NCBI GenBank assembly: GCA_032156805.1
Contig: JALDXQ010000004.1
Location: forward strand, 29,548 to 93,547
Reading direction: 5' to 3'
Origin: Gp6-AA40 sp032156805
GTDB lineage: Bacteria; Acidobacteriota; Vicinamibacteria; Vicinamibacterales; UBA2999
Length of the DNA stretch: 64,000 bases
The translations under genes and the position numbers were made by a program. The notes under the pieces are model-generated. The model did no database searches, was not told the origin of the DNA, and was given only the letters and a program-made list of their open reading frames with translations. Positions 52,723 to 60,627 of this stretch are shown in pieces. Numbering within the stretch: position 1 is the first letter of the stretch; the number at the start of each line of letters is the position of its first letter.

Positions 52723-53186
52723 GAGACGGTCGCCCGACGACGGTCATCCTCGACGACGAACTGGCCATCGTCAACATGCTGTCGCGCGTCTGCGAAGGTG
52801 AGGGCCACATCGTGCGGCCGTTCATGCGGGCGTCGGAGGCGCTGCATTGCCTGGCGACGGAGCGCATCGACTTCCTGATCACCGACATGTGCATGCCGGA
52901 ATCAGACGGCATCACCGTGACGGAAGAGGCGTGGCGGCTGCGGCCCGATCTCTATGTGTTGATCATCACGGGCCACGCCGGCATGTTCCCGGTCGAACAC
53001 CTGCTCGCCGGCGGCCATGCCGACATCATGTTCAAGCCGTTTCGCCTGAACGAATTTCGCGCGCGGCTGGATCTGGCCCGGCGCCGGCGCGAGCATATCG
53101 CCCGCCTCACGGCCGAAACGCGGGCGCTGCATCAGATCAGCCGCGACCGGATTCAGGAGCTCGAGCGCGAGTTGGAAGGCAGTTAG
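52719..53186 (+). CDS. Receiver protein with C-terminal coiled coil (tandem copy 2)
   Basis: A 155-residue paralogue of the preceding gene, starting in an ATGA overlap with its stop. The receiver (TTVILDDELAIVNMLSRVCE, FLITDMCMPESDG, IITGHAGMFPVEHLL, IMFKPFRLNEFRARL) and the coiled-coil tail (RRREHIARLTAETRALHQI, IQELERELEGS) are aligned without gaps over most of the length. Tandem, translationally coupled receivers with coiled coils suggest hetero-oligomers that need equal amounts of both. The acidic pocket (LDDE) and Lys are intact in both. Confidence 0.85.
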   Translation: MRDGRPTTVILDDELAIVNMLSRVCEGEGHIVRPFMRASEALHCLATERIDFLITDMCMPESDGITVTEEAWRLRPDLYVLIITGHAGMFPVEHLLAGGHADIMFKPFRLNEFRARLDLARRRREHIARLTAETRALHQISRDRIQELERELEGS

Positions 53187-53188
53187 GT

Positions 53189-53950
53189 CTACCTCCGATA
53201 GGCGTCCGCGCCAAGTCGATCGACGACGCGGGCAAGACGCGCCGCTCGGGATGGTACGAGTGGAGCTGGCGGCCGCCGTCGAGGCTCCCGGGCAGGAACG
53301 GGCTGATCCTTCCAGCCGACCCAACTTCCAAGCACGGCATGAGCGTAGTCCCCTTCATGCCACACGCCGATTTCCTCGTAGCTGAGCACCTCGGTGCCGG
53401 TGTCCCGCGCCAGCTGCGAGATCGTCTCGAGCGTGATGTCTTCATCGACGGGCTGAATCTCGCCCGGCTTCTGGATCGCGAGCCATGCGAGGTGGCGCGG
53501 TGTGGGGAACGTCAGGATGATGCGGCCATTCGACGCGAGCAGTTCCTTGATGGCTTCGTGCAGCGATGGTCGATCGTTTCCGGCAATGTGCTCGTAGACA
53601 TCGATCAGCACGATCAGATCGAACCCACCATCCAGCAGCCCCTTGACGAGCGGCCCATCGCAGAAGGTGATGCGGGGATCGCGAAACAGCCTCCTGGCAA
53701 CTCTCAGCGATCGACGGCTGACGTCAAGCCCAACGACATGGCTTTCCGACCACCGGCGGCTCATACGCCACGACACGTCGCCAATGCCACACCCCACCTC
53801 GAGGATACGCGCTGGCGAGATGCCGGCCCGCTGCTCGATCGTCGCCCACGCATGCTCGACTCGCGCGTTGCCCTCCACGAACCCACGCAGTTTCCCGGCA
53901 ACGTGGGCGTCGTAGTACGTGCGGACATCTTCGGTCAATGCCGGCGTCAT
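53189..53950 (-). CDS. Class I SAM-dependent methyltransferase
   Basis: A 253-residue Methyltransf_11/23-type enzyme: ARILEVGCGIGDVSWRMS (motif I), HVVGLDVSRRSLRVARRLF (acidic residue after strand 2), LIVLIDVYEHIAG (motif post II) and GRIILTFPTPRH. The 60-residue Pro/Arg-rich tail (EPRRRPPAPLVPSRAARL) is unusual. The start overlaps the stop of the Maf-type gene (ATGA), which makes a glycan or glycosylated-protein substrate likely. It is the last gene of the minus-strand glycan operon that begins near 59265. Confidence 0.9.
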   Translation of the reverse strand: MTPALTEDVRTYYDAHVAGKLRGFVEGNARVEHAWATIEQRAGISPARILEVGCGIGDVSWRMSRRWSESHVVGLDVSRRSLRVARRLFRDPRITFCDGPLVKGLLDGGFDLIVLIDVYEHIAGNDRPSLHEAIKELLASNGRIILTFPTPRHLAWLAIQKPGEIQPVDEDITLETISQLARDTGTEVLSYEEIGVWHEGDYAHAVLGSWVGWKDQPVPAREPRRRPPAPLVPSRAARLARVVDRLGADAYRR

Positions 53951-56052
53951 TCAGATCTCCGCAAGGCGAAGAGCCACTGATCGAAGCCTGGGCCAACAAC
54001 GAGACGCTCGGCACCCACGACCTGCCATCCTTTCTTCAGGCACAGCAGCACGAGCTCATCCCGCGTGAAGTCGTTCACGAATCCCTTCTCGAGCCGCTTG
54101 TCGAGATCGTCAGTGGTCCTCGCGCAATATGTAAGGATCGCAAGTCCGGCGCGTTGATGGACGGCGCCAAGAAGGGCACTCACGTCGTAGACGAACTCGA
54201 GCGTCGCGATAGCTGCGACGACATCGAAGTTCCCTGGCGGCAACACGCCACGATTGAGATCGGCAACGAGGGTCCGCTCCGATCGAGCAGCCAGGTCCGA
54301 AGGCGTATACGTGCAGCCGTCCGGAAGATACTTCCCCAACGCTTCCAGCCCGGCGCCAACATCGAGGACGCGGCTTCCCGGCGGTACAAGGCGACTGGCT
54401 CTCGCCGGGCCGTTTTCCCACCTCGGGTCGAGATTTGCCGGCTCGTTCCACCGTTCGTAGTCGGTGGTGCGCTGAGCGCGCAGCACCCTAGTTGCGGCAA
54501 TCCGCTGCTTGCGCGGCTTCAACAGATAGGGCTGCACGTGTTCGGAGACACGCGCCGCGGGCGGCTCCAATCGATGGAGCAACACATCGAGCAGATGAAC
54601 ATCGACTGCGGGAGCGGAACCGGCCGGCACAAGGCCAGCAACCGGAGCCCGCGGCTCAGAGATCGGAGACCGCGGCCCCGACACCTCCGCAAGGGTGTCA
54701 GGCAGTGAAAGTTGCTCGAAGGCTCCTCCGAAGAGAATGCCTGCTCCCGTCGCGTTGACGAGACGAGGCCGTCCCGGACGTTTCGAGTCCTCGACCAGCC
54801 AGTCTCGGAACACCACCAGGCCCTTCGCCGAAACGAGGCTCTGGCCTCCGATACCCTCGGCCGGGACGCCGCGATGCGAGGCAGTCTGTTGCCACACCCA
54901 CTCGATCGGCCGATCCGGCCCTGCGGTCGCCCGCCAGTCCTCCTCGTAGGTCGTCCCGCGAGCGTACGGTTGCCCGCCGGTGTAGGCGAGATCGGTCCCG
55001 ATGAACACGACGGGATCACCACCCATGCGCAGCGCGAGGTCGAAGGTCGACGTCACGACCGATCCCCACGCGCGGAGCATGCCGCAGTCGATCCCCATCT
55101 TTCGCAGCCAAGGCCACGGCGCGTGCTCCGCAACGCGGAAGATGAAGATGCGATCCGCGAACGCCGCAAACGAGCTGGCGGCAATGCTCGGCTCGGCGAC
55201 CAGCGACGTCGAGTCGGGCACGGCCACGCCGGTCAGGTGACGCGCATTCGCATCGCTCGGATCGAGTGCAACGACGAAGTCGGGCGGCATACCCGCGGCC
55301 AGCAAGGGCTTGAGCGCCGTGTCCACCGCGAGCAGAGCGACGCGTTCGCGATACGGGCGAAGCTCCTCGATGTTTCGATTGAGCGAGGGACCTGCCGCAG
55401 CCACGACGACCGGCATCCCGCGGTAACGGTTTTCCAGCACGTCAACTGACGCGGCTCTTGCGATCGTCGGCACATTCAGGAGTGTGTTGACGAGATACGG
55501 TCCGGCGAACTTCCGCCGGGCTTCCTCGTTGCCGCGAGCACCGAGGCGGGCGCGGCCAATCACCTGTGCAGCCAGGCGGGTCACGTCAGGCTGTGATCTC
55601 CCGAGAATCGGATGCGCCAGCACGAGCGGGTCGGCTTCCCCGTCACCGAACAGCCGCCAGGCGATCTGCGATCCCTCGAAGCCCGGGCCTGCGAGGACCG
55701 CCAGTCGCCCACCCTCGATGAACGGACGCCAGTCGCGACGCGCGAAGAACCATGGCAGCAGCGCAGGCTCGGTCTCGAGCACGAGCACACGACTCTTCGA
55801 TCGCTCCACCACGGCGTCGACGACGTAGCCGAGCCCCGCGCCGATGACGCAAACGGTATCGGGGATTGTGCAATCGCCCGTGGCGCGCTCGAGCCAGGCC
55901 GCCGCCTCCATGCCGGGATCGACACCGTGGAGAGTGGCCCACAAGCGGTCATCGCCTTGTGCGGCAGCGGACCACGACGGCGCCACATTCCACTTGCGCC
56001 GATGTGCCTCGACGTTCGGCTCGAGGTACCGGTTCGTGTCGAGCGGCGTCAC
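53947..56052 (-). CDS. Maf-type (DUF115/MptE-like) glycosyltransferase fused to a methyltransferase-like domain
   Basis: A 701-residue protein starting at GTG 56052 in a GTGA overlap with the previous stop. An N-terminal Rossmann-like part (TVCVIGAGLGYVVDAVVERS, VLVLETEPALLPWFFARRD) precedes the MAF core (VVVAAAGPSLNRNIEELRPY, ALLAVDTALKPLLAAGMPPD, FVVALDPSDANARHLTG, VVFIGTDLAYTGG). In other bacteria this core attaches nonulosonic sugars to flagellin (motility-associated factor). After a Pro-rich linker at about 455-480 comes a methyltransferase-like domain (GSRVLDVGAGLEALGKYLPD, VVAAIATLEFVYDVS). Fusing transfer and methylation in one chain is unusual. The location beyond MotAB supports a flagellin-modification role, although no flagellin gene is seen. 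Confidence 0.85.
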   Translation of the reverse strand: MTPLDTNRYLEPNVEAHRRKWNVAPSWSAAAQGDDRLWATLHGVDPGMEAAAWLERATGDCTIPDTVCVIGAGLGYVVDAVVERSKSRVLVLETEPALLPWFFARRDWRPFIEGGRLAVLAGPGFEGSQIAWRLFGDGEADPLVLAHPILGRSQPDVTRLAAQVIGRARLGARGNEEARRKFAGPYLVNTLLNVPTIARAASVDVLENRYRGMPVVVAAAGPSLNRNIEELRPYRERVALLAVDTALKPLLAAGMPPDFVVALDPSDANARHLTGVAVPDSTSLVAEPSIAASSFAAFADRIFIFRVAEHAPWPWLRKMGIDCGMLRAWGSVVTSTFDLALRMGGDPVVFIGTDLAYTGGQPYARGTTYEEDWRATAGPDRPIEWVWQQTASHRGVPAEGIGGQSLVSAKGLVVFRDWLVEDSKRPGRPRLVNATGAGILFGGAFEQLSLPDTLAEVSGPRSPISEPRAPVAGLVPAGSAPAVDVHLLDVLLHRLEPPAARVSEHVQPYLLKPRKQRIAATRVLRAQRTTDYERWNEPANLDPRWENGPARASRLVPPGSRVLDVGAGLEALGKYLPDGCTYTPSDLAARSERTLVADLNRGVLPPGNFDVVAAIATLEFVYDVSALLGAVHQRAGLAILTYCARTTDDLDKRLEKGFVNDFTRDELVLLCLKKGWQVVGAERLVVGPGFDQWLFALRRSE
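54643..54684. repeat. Diverged 21-nt repeat in an interdomain linker
   Basis: Two 21-nt units (54643-54663 and 54664-54684), both beginning CGGAG and carrying CCGCGGC at the same offset, match at 16 of 21 positions. Twenty-one equals three heptamers, the same super-period as in the element at 20235-20426. The units encode part of the Pro/Ser/Arg linker that separates the Maf core from the methyltransferase-like domain. Confidence 0.5.
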
Positions 56053-57098
56053 CACACCACCACGAAGTCTTTGCCCCGTCTCCATCCAGTCGCCGCCAGC
56101 TCGGCGTCGATCTCGGTGGCGAACATCCCCGCGACAACCATGAACGGCTTGGGGTCGCCTGCGAGGGACAGATGGCTCCTGCACTCGACCCGAAGGCCAT
56201 CGATGATTTCACCCCGTTTCGCAGGATCGCGATCGACGAACCCGGTGACCTTCAGGTCGCAACGGCGCAGTTCATCGGCAAGTGCTCGCCCGGCCTGGCC
56301 CGATCCGCAGACGTACAGCGGCCGCTGTCGCGCCGCCGCCTTCGCCAACGTTCGAAGCGCGTCCGGCTTCGGCACCAGGCCGAGCGGGCGCGGCGCGATG
56401 CCGAGCGCCGAGCACACGGGCGCCGGCAACGTGACTTCCCACGGCCGTCGCAACGACGCCTGCACGATTGCGTTCACATCATCCAGGTTCTCCGGCAGCC
56501 GGATCGCGCCGATGTTGTCGTCGGTGCCGCCCTGCCGCTTCTCCCCCGGCCACGTCTCGAAGAGGTGACGCGCACCGTGCCCGCGTGAATCGGTGCGCCC
56601 GGGCACGAAGGGCAACCTGATGTCGTGCAACGCCACCCATGAGGCGGGAGCCATCGCCGGCAGCAGGCCGAGAAGATCCGCTGTCGCCCACGGATGCAAA
56701 TGGTTCGCATCGATGAATGCAAACGGTGCGTTCAAGCCCGAAAGGCGCTCGCGCGCGAGCAAGGCATCCCCGACCGCGAACCGGAAGTGAGGAGCGTTCC
56801 ACGGTGTGAGCTCGGCGACGGCCGCACCCGTCAGCCGCGATCGATCGAAGTAGCAGCGCTCGGTGATGTCGAACGCATGTAACCAGGTTCCGAGTTCCAC
56901 GTTCCGCGTTCCAGGTCCGCGACACTGACGCATGGCCTCGAGGATCACGGCGCTCGAGCAGCCCGAAGCCACGCCAAGCTCGATGGCTACCGGCGGACGC
57001 AGTTCGAGAATGAGCTCGTGGAGAAAGCGTGCGTCGTCCTCCGTGATCATTCCATCGCCCCAGGTGGGCCGTCGGTAGACAGAAGAGCGCTCGCTCAC
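56049..57098 (-). CDS. Methyltransferase with C-terminal Rossmann domain (tandem copy 1)
   Basis: A 349-residue protein from GTG 57098 (GTGA overlap with the upstream stop). The N-terminal domain is a Methyltransf_24-type fold: FLHELILELRPPVAIELG then VASGCSSAVILEAM (motif I), FAFIDANHLHPWATADLLGL (motif post I, with the DANH metal-site-like motif) and WVALHDIRLPFVPGR. A GGTNDN-type segment (GGTDDNIGAIRLP) is shared with copy 2. Residues about 250-345 form a Rossmann domain, LYVCGSGQAGRALADELRR then GFVDRDPAKRGE. Five GTTC-type heptamers (56887-56921) add residues GTRNVELGT relative to copy 2. It probably modifies a sugar or sugar-linked residue. Confidence 0.85.
   Translation of the reverse strand: MSERSSVYRRPTWGDGMITEDDARFLHELILELRPPVAIELGVASGCSSAVILEAMRQCRGPGTRNVELGTWLHAFDITERCYFDRSRLTGAAVAELTPWNAPHFRFAVGDALLARERLSGLNAPFAFIDANHLHPWATADLLGLLPAMAPASWVALHDIRLPFVPGRTDSRGHGARHLFETWPGEKRQGGTDDNIGAIRLPENLDDVNAIVQASLRRPWEVTLPAPVCSALGIAPRPLGLVPKPDALRTLAKAAARQRPLYVCGSGQAGRALADELRRCDLKVTGFVDRDPAKRGEIIDGLRVECRSHLSLAGDPKPFMVVAGMFATEIDAELAATGWRRGKDFVVVW
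56887..56921. repeat. GTTC heptamer array inside a coding sequence
   Basis: GTTC units begin at 56887, 56894, 56901 and 56908 and a GTCC unit at 56915, each exactly 7 nt apart (35 nt in all). On the coding strand they read GGAAC-type units. The array sits in the methyltransferase gene ending at 56049, just after the motif I helix. At the same point the tandem paralogue (57095-58129) has unrelated, shorter sequence. Confidence 0.85.
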
Positions 57099-58129
57099 AG
57101 GACGACGTAGTCCTCGCCGCGGATCCATCCGCCAGCCGCCAGTTCCGCATCGATTTCGGCAGCAAACGTTCCCGACATCGCCAGGAACGGGCGCGGCTCT
57201 CGAGCGCGTGACAAAGTCTGTCTCGCCGCCACCGGAAGACCGTCGACCGTCAACCCGTGCTTGGCCGGATCACGGTCGACGAAACCAGCCACGAGAAGAT
57301 CGCGGCGCCGAAGCTCTCCCGCCAACGCTCGACCCGCATGCCCGATCCCGCACACGTAGACAGGACGGTCATGTGCCGCGGCTTTGGCGAGCATGCGAAG
57401 CGCCTGTGGCTTGGGTATCACCGCCACAGGGCGCGGGACGATCGACAGGGTCGAGCACATCTCCTCGGGCAGTGCCGATTCCCAGGGCTGTTGTAGTGAC
57501 CGCTGCAGAATCGCAGGGACATCACGCACGTCGGCGGGCAGCCGAATCGCTCCGATGTTCTCGTTGGTGCCACCTTGCAGCTTCTCGCCGGGCCACATCT
57601 CGAACAGGTGCCGGGGACCATGGCCACGGGCTCCCTGACGTCCCTCGATCAGCGGCAGTCGGATGTCGTGCAGCGCCACCCACGCGCCTGGCGCGAGAGA
57701 GGGCAGCAGGCCGAGCAGGTCGGCCGTCGCCCAGGGATGCAGGTGATTGCCATCGATGAAGGCGAAGCGTGCGCCGAGGCCCGTCAGAAGCCGCTGCGCC
57801 TGCAGGACATCGCCGACGGTGAATCGGTAGTGCGGCAGATTCCACGGGGTCAGCTCACCCACCGCTGCACCCGTCGGTCGCGAAGGATCGAAATAGCAAC
57901 GATCCGCGATATCGAAGGCATGCAGCCACACCTCGTCCGAATTCCGGTGGCACCCTCTGATCGCTTCCAGGATGGCTACACTGGAGCATCCCGACGCGAC
58001 GCCCAGCTCGATCGCCACGTGCGGACGTATCGTCACGATCAGGTCGTGCAGGAACCGCGCATCGCCGGCGGTGATCATTCCGCGGCCCCACTTGGGTCGG
58101 CGATATACGAAGGCGGTCTGCTCGCTCAT
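57095..58129 (-). CDS. Methyltransferase with C-terminal Rossmann domain (tandem copy 2)
   Basis: A 344-residue paralogue of copy 1 with ATG 58129 in an ATGA overlap. Matching blocks are FVYRRPKWGRGMITAGDARF, AIELGVASGCSSVAILEAI, WLHAFDIADRCYFDPSRPTG, FAFIDGNHLHPWATADLLGL, WVALHDIRLPLIEGRQGARG and VYVCGIGHAGRALAGELRRR then GFVDRDPAKHG. The two are clearly tandem duplicates that remain about half identical by eye. The C-terminal Rossmann domain resembles those that follow sugar C-methyltransferases (GxG...VDRDPxKxG). I infer sequential or alternative methylation of a glycan made by the neighbouring glycosyltransferases. Confidence 0.87.
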   Translation of the reverse strand: MSEQTAFVYRRPKWGRGMITAGDARFLHDLIVTIRPHVAIELGVASGCSSVAILEAIRGCHRNSDEVWLHAFDIADRCYFDPSRPTGAAVGELTPWNLPHYRFTVGDVLQAQRLLTGLGARFAFIDGNHLHPWATADLLGLLPSLAPGAWVALHDIRLPLIEGRQGARGHGPRHLFEMWPGEKLQGGTNENIGAIRLPADVRDVPAILQRSLQQPWESALPEEMCSTLSIVPRPVAVIPKPQALRMLAKAAAHDRPVYVCGIGHAGRALAGELRRRDLLVAGFVDRDPAKHGLTVDGLPVAARQTLSRAREPRPFLAMSGTFAAEIDAELAAGGWIRGEDYVVL

Positions 58130-59265
58130 CGTCTCTCCCCTTTCAGCTCGCCATAGATCGCTCCGATTTCTGCAAGCGTGCGAATCCACGAAAAGCGCCG
58201 CCTGACCATGGCACGTGCGGAGGCAGCGAGTTTGTCGGCGAGCGAGCGGTCGCCAATCAGGCGATCGATGAGGGCAGCCACATGCCCTGCGCGCCGGGAC
58301 TCGGCGACGAGACCTGTCCGCTGATGCGTGAGATAGTCCTCGATACCCGCCGCTCCGAGGGCAACCACGGGAACGCCATTCGCCATCGCCTCGAGTACGG
58401 CGAGTCCCTGTCCTTCGTCCGTCGAGAGTGACACGTAGGCGGACCAACGCGTGAGAAGCCGATGCGGATCGGCAACGTGCCCGGTCAATCGCACGGCGCC
58501 GTCGAGGCGGTGGCGGCGGATCGCACGACGGATACTCGAGGCGTAAGACTCTTCGGCGACCGGACCGACGATTTCGAGCCTCGCCTCCGGCCATCGTCGT
58601 CGCAGAACTGCAAACGCGTTGACCAGATCGAGCTGGCCCTTGCGCCGCTCGATGCGACCAAGAGTGCCGACCACGACCGCGTCGTAACTCTCACTTCGAG
58701 GCGCCACATCGTCGGGCACGGCAATTCCCCACGGTACCAGGCGCAGCCGTCGCGCGGCGACGCCACCGCGTTTCAGAACGTCGCGATACGCGTGGGCGGA
58801 ACAAATCACAGCATCGGCTTGACTGAAGGCCCAGAGGTCCATGTCGTTCATCCACTCGGGACGGCCGACGCCCCAGCTATAGAAGTGAGACACAAGTGGG
58901 ACGGCGGAACGGGACGAACGGGACCGGGCAATGACAGCAGCCGCGGTTGGGGTGCCCGCGTGCGTGTGAAGGATGTCTGGCCCGATGTCGTCGATGGCCT
59001 CACGCATCCGTTCGACGGCGGCCCAGAACGACTCACTGTCACGATGAAAGAGATCGATACGTCTTCGGCGCGCACCGCTCCTCGCCACGCGATGGTCGTA
59101 GGTTGCCCAGTTTTGCAACTCGCCACGGGCGGGCGAGGTCGCGAGAACCACGTCGTGGCGCGCGACCTGCGATTCAATCAGGCGCGTGATGACGCTGCCG
59201 GCACCGCTCCACAAGTAGGGGGCGGCATGGAGCACACGAAGTCGACGGCGCGGCACAAGGGCCAT
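58126..59265 (-). CDS. Glycosyltransferase family 4 protein
   Basis: A 379-residue GT-B enzyme from ATG 59265 (no clear ribosome-binding site; GTG 59277 is an alternative). The N-terminal domain opens LRVLHAAPYLWSGAGSVITR, with DILHTHAGTPTAAAV. The C-terminal donor domain has VVVGTLGRIERRKGQLDLVN, ARLEIVGP, VRLTGHVADPHRLL and the GT4 E-x7-E motif in STDEGQGLAVLEAMANGVPV. It is the first minus-strand gene of the glycan operon and overlaps copy 2 of the methyltransferase. The donor and acceptor sugars are unknown. Confidence 0.92.
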   Translation of the reverse strand: MALVPRRRLRVLHAAPYLWSGAGSVITRLIESQVARHDVVLATSPARGELQNWATYDHRVARSGARRRRIDLFHRDSESFWAAVERMREAIDDIGPDILHTHAGTPTAAAVIARSRSSRSAVPLVSHFYSWGVGRPEWMNDMDLWAFSQADAVICSAHAYRDVLKRGGVAARRLRLVPWGIAVPDDVAPRSESYDAVVVGTLGRIERRKGQLDLVNAFAVLRRRWPEARLEIVGPVAEESYASSIRRAIRRHRLDGAVRLTGHVADPHRLLTRWSAYVSLSTDEGQGLAVLEAMANGVPVVALGAAGIEDYLTHQRTGLVAESRRAGHVAALIDRLIGDRSLADKLAASARAMVRRRFSWIRTLAEIGAIYGELKGERR

Positions 59266-59454
59266 CGAGCAATGCACGTGCCCGTCGTCGCTCTCTCGTC
59301 TCCAGTCCCAGGCCTCGTTTTCCGGCCCCCTGTCACCGCTTTGTGGTATCGCCCAACCGTCCAGTTGGCCGGAATTCCGACGTTTGCACGGCGAAATCGG
59401 CCGGGATTTGCGCATTGAAGCCAGACCGGCCCGGGTTTCGGACTTGCACCACGC

Positions 59455-60627
59455 ATGATCGGGATGCCCACATCGCCGCCGCTCATCGTCTGTCTCTCCA
59501 GCACGGATTGGAGCTTCTTGCGCTATCGCAAGCAGCACCTGATGGAGCGGCTCTCTCAGCGCGCGGATGTGGTGTACGTGAACCCTCCGAGAGCAATCAA
59601 AGCGAAGGAGTGGCCACTGCGTCGGCGCACGCAGCAACTCTCGCCTCGTTTATGGGTTCACGAGCCGTTCGTGATGCCAGGCGTTCGCCAGTCGTCGATC
59701 GCCAAGCGCATCACGTACGGCTGGCTGGCCGCTCGGCTCGCGCGGTGGCGTCGTGGGCGCCAGTGCGTGCTGTGGTTGTATTCACCGCACGGGCTCGCGT
59801 TTGCCGACCTGCTTCGCCCTGACCACCTGGTGTACGACGTCGCCGATCTGCACGCGACACCGAGCGGCCAGACGCTGCGCGATGAAGGCGAGCGTCGCGA
59901 GATCGAGACACTCGCACGACTGGAAGAGGACCTGCTCGCCCGGGCTGATCTGACACTGTGCGTCAGTGAGCCCCTCGTCGAGCGGGTCAGCGGGCACGCG
60001 TCACACGTGCGGCTGATCCCAAACGGGGCGGACTGGCAGCGCTACGTGACCGCACAACCAGACTCGCCACGGCGAGGCCCCATCAGAGTGGGCTACGTGG
60101 GCACCCTCGCGCCCAGGTTCGATGTGGAACTCGTGGCCACCGTTGCCCGTCAACGCACCGATTGGACGATCGAGCTGGTCGGGCCGACGCTTCCGTTCGT
60201 CGACGTGTCGGCGCTTGTGTCGCTGCCGAACGTCCTACTGACGGGCGAGATCCCGTTTGAAGATGTGCCCGCCAAGCTGGCCACCTTCGACGTCTGCCTG
60301 CTTCCACTGCGCGAGATCGATTTCGCCTACTACTGCTCCCCGATTCAGGTCTTCGACTATCTCGCGGCCGGCAAGCCGGTCGTGAGCACACCTGTCGGTC
60401 AGCTCGAAGGCTGGCGAGGACTCGTTCACGTCGCGCGCGGCGCCGACGCGTTCATCGAAAGCATCGCAACCGCTCTTGGCCAACGGACATCTCTGCACGC
60501 TCTCGAGCGGCGCGAGTTCGCCGCGCGTAACAGCTGGGACGTGAGGATCGCGCAGGTCGTCGAGGCGCTTTCGTCGATTGGCGTCTCGCTGGACGACGAC
60601 TCCGTCACGGAGAGGGCCGCGGCGTGA
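59455..60627 (+). CDS. Glycosyltransferase, GT4-like (TuaH-type)
   Basis: A 390-residue enzyme from ATG 59455. The N-terminal domain starts LIVCLSSTDWSFLRYRKQHL and YVNPPRAIK, as in TuaH-like glycosyltransferases that open with a house-of-R/K-Q-H pattern. LVYDVADLHATPSGQTLRDE and DLTLCVSEPLVERV follow. The donor domain has IRVGYVGTLAPRFDVELVAT, IELVGPTLPFV, NVLLTGEIPFEDVPAKLATF and IQVFDYLAAGKPVVSTPVGQ. It is divergent from the GT4 gene at 58126-59265 across a 189-nt spacer that shows no clear promoter. It starts a four-gene plus-strand run in which every junction overlaps. Confidence 0.9.
   Translation: MIGMPTSPPLIVCLSSTDWSFLRYRKQHLMERLSQRADVVYVNPPRAIKAKEWPLRRRTQQLSPRLWVHEPFVMPGVRQSSIAKRITYGWLAARLARWRRGRQCVLWLYSPHGLAFADLLRPDHLVYDVADLHATPSGQTLRDEGERREIETLARLEEDLLARADLTLCVSEPLVERVSGHASHVRLIPNGADWQRYVTAQPDSPRRGPIRVGYVGTLAPRFDVELVATVARQRTDWTIELVGPTLPFVDVSALVSLPNVLLTGEIPFEDVPAKLATFDVCLLPLREIDFAYYCSPIQVFDYLAAGKPVVSTPVGQLEGWRGLVHVARGADAFIESIATALGQRTSLHALERREFAARNSWDVRIAQVVEALSSIGVSLDDDSVTERAAA

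Noticed and set aside
59266..59454. A sigma54 promoter in the gap between divergent glycosyltransferases
   Set aside because: Several GG and TTGC words occur but none has the -24/-12 spacing.
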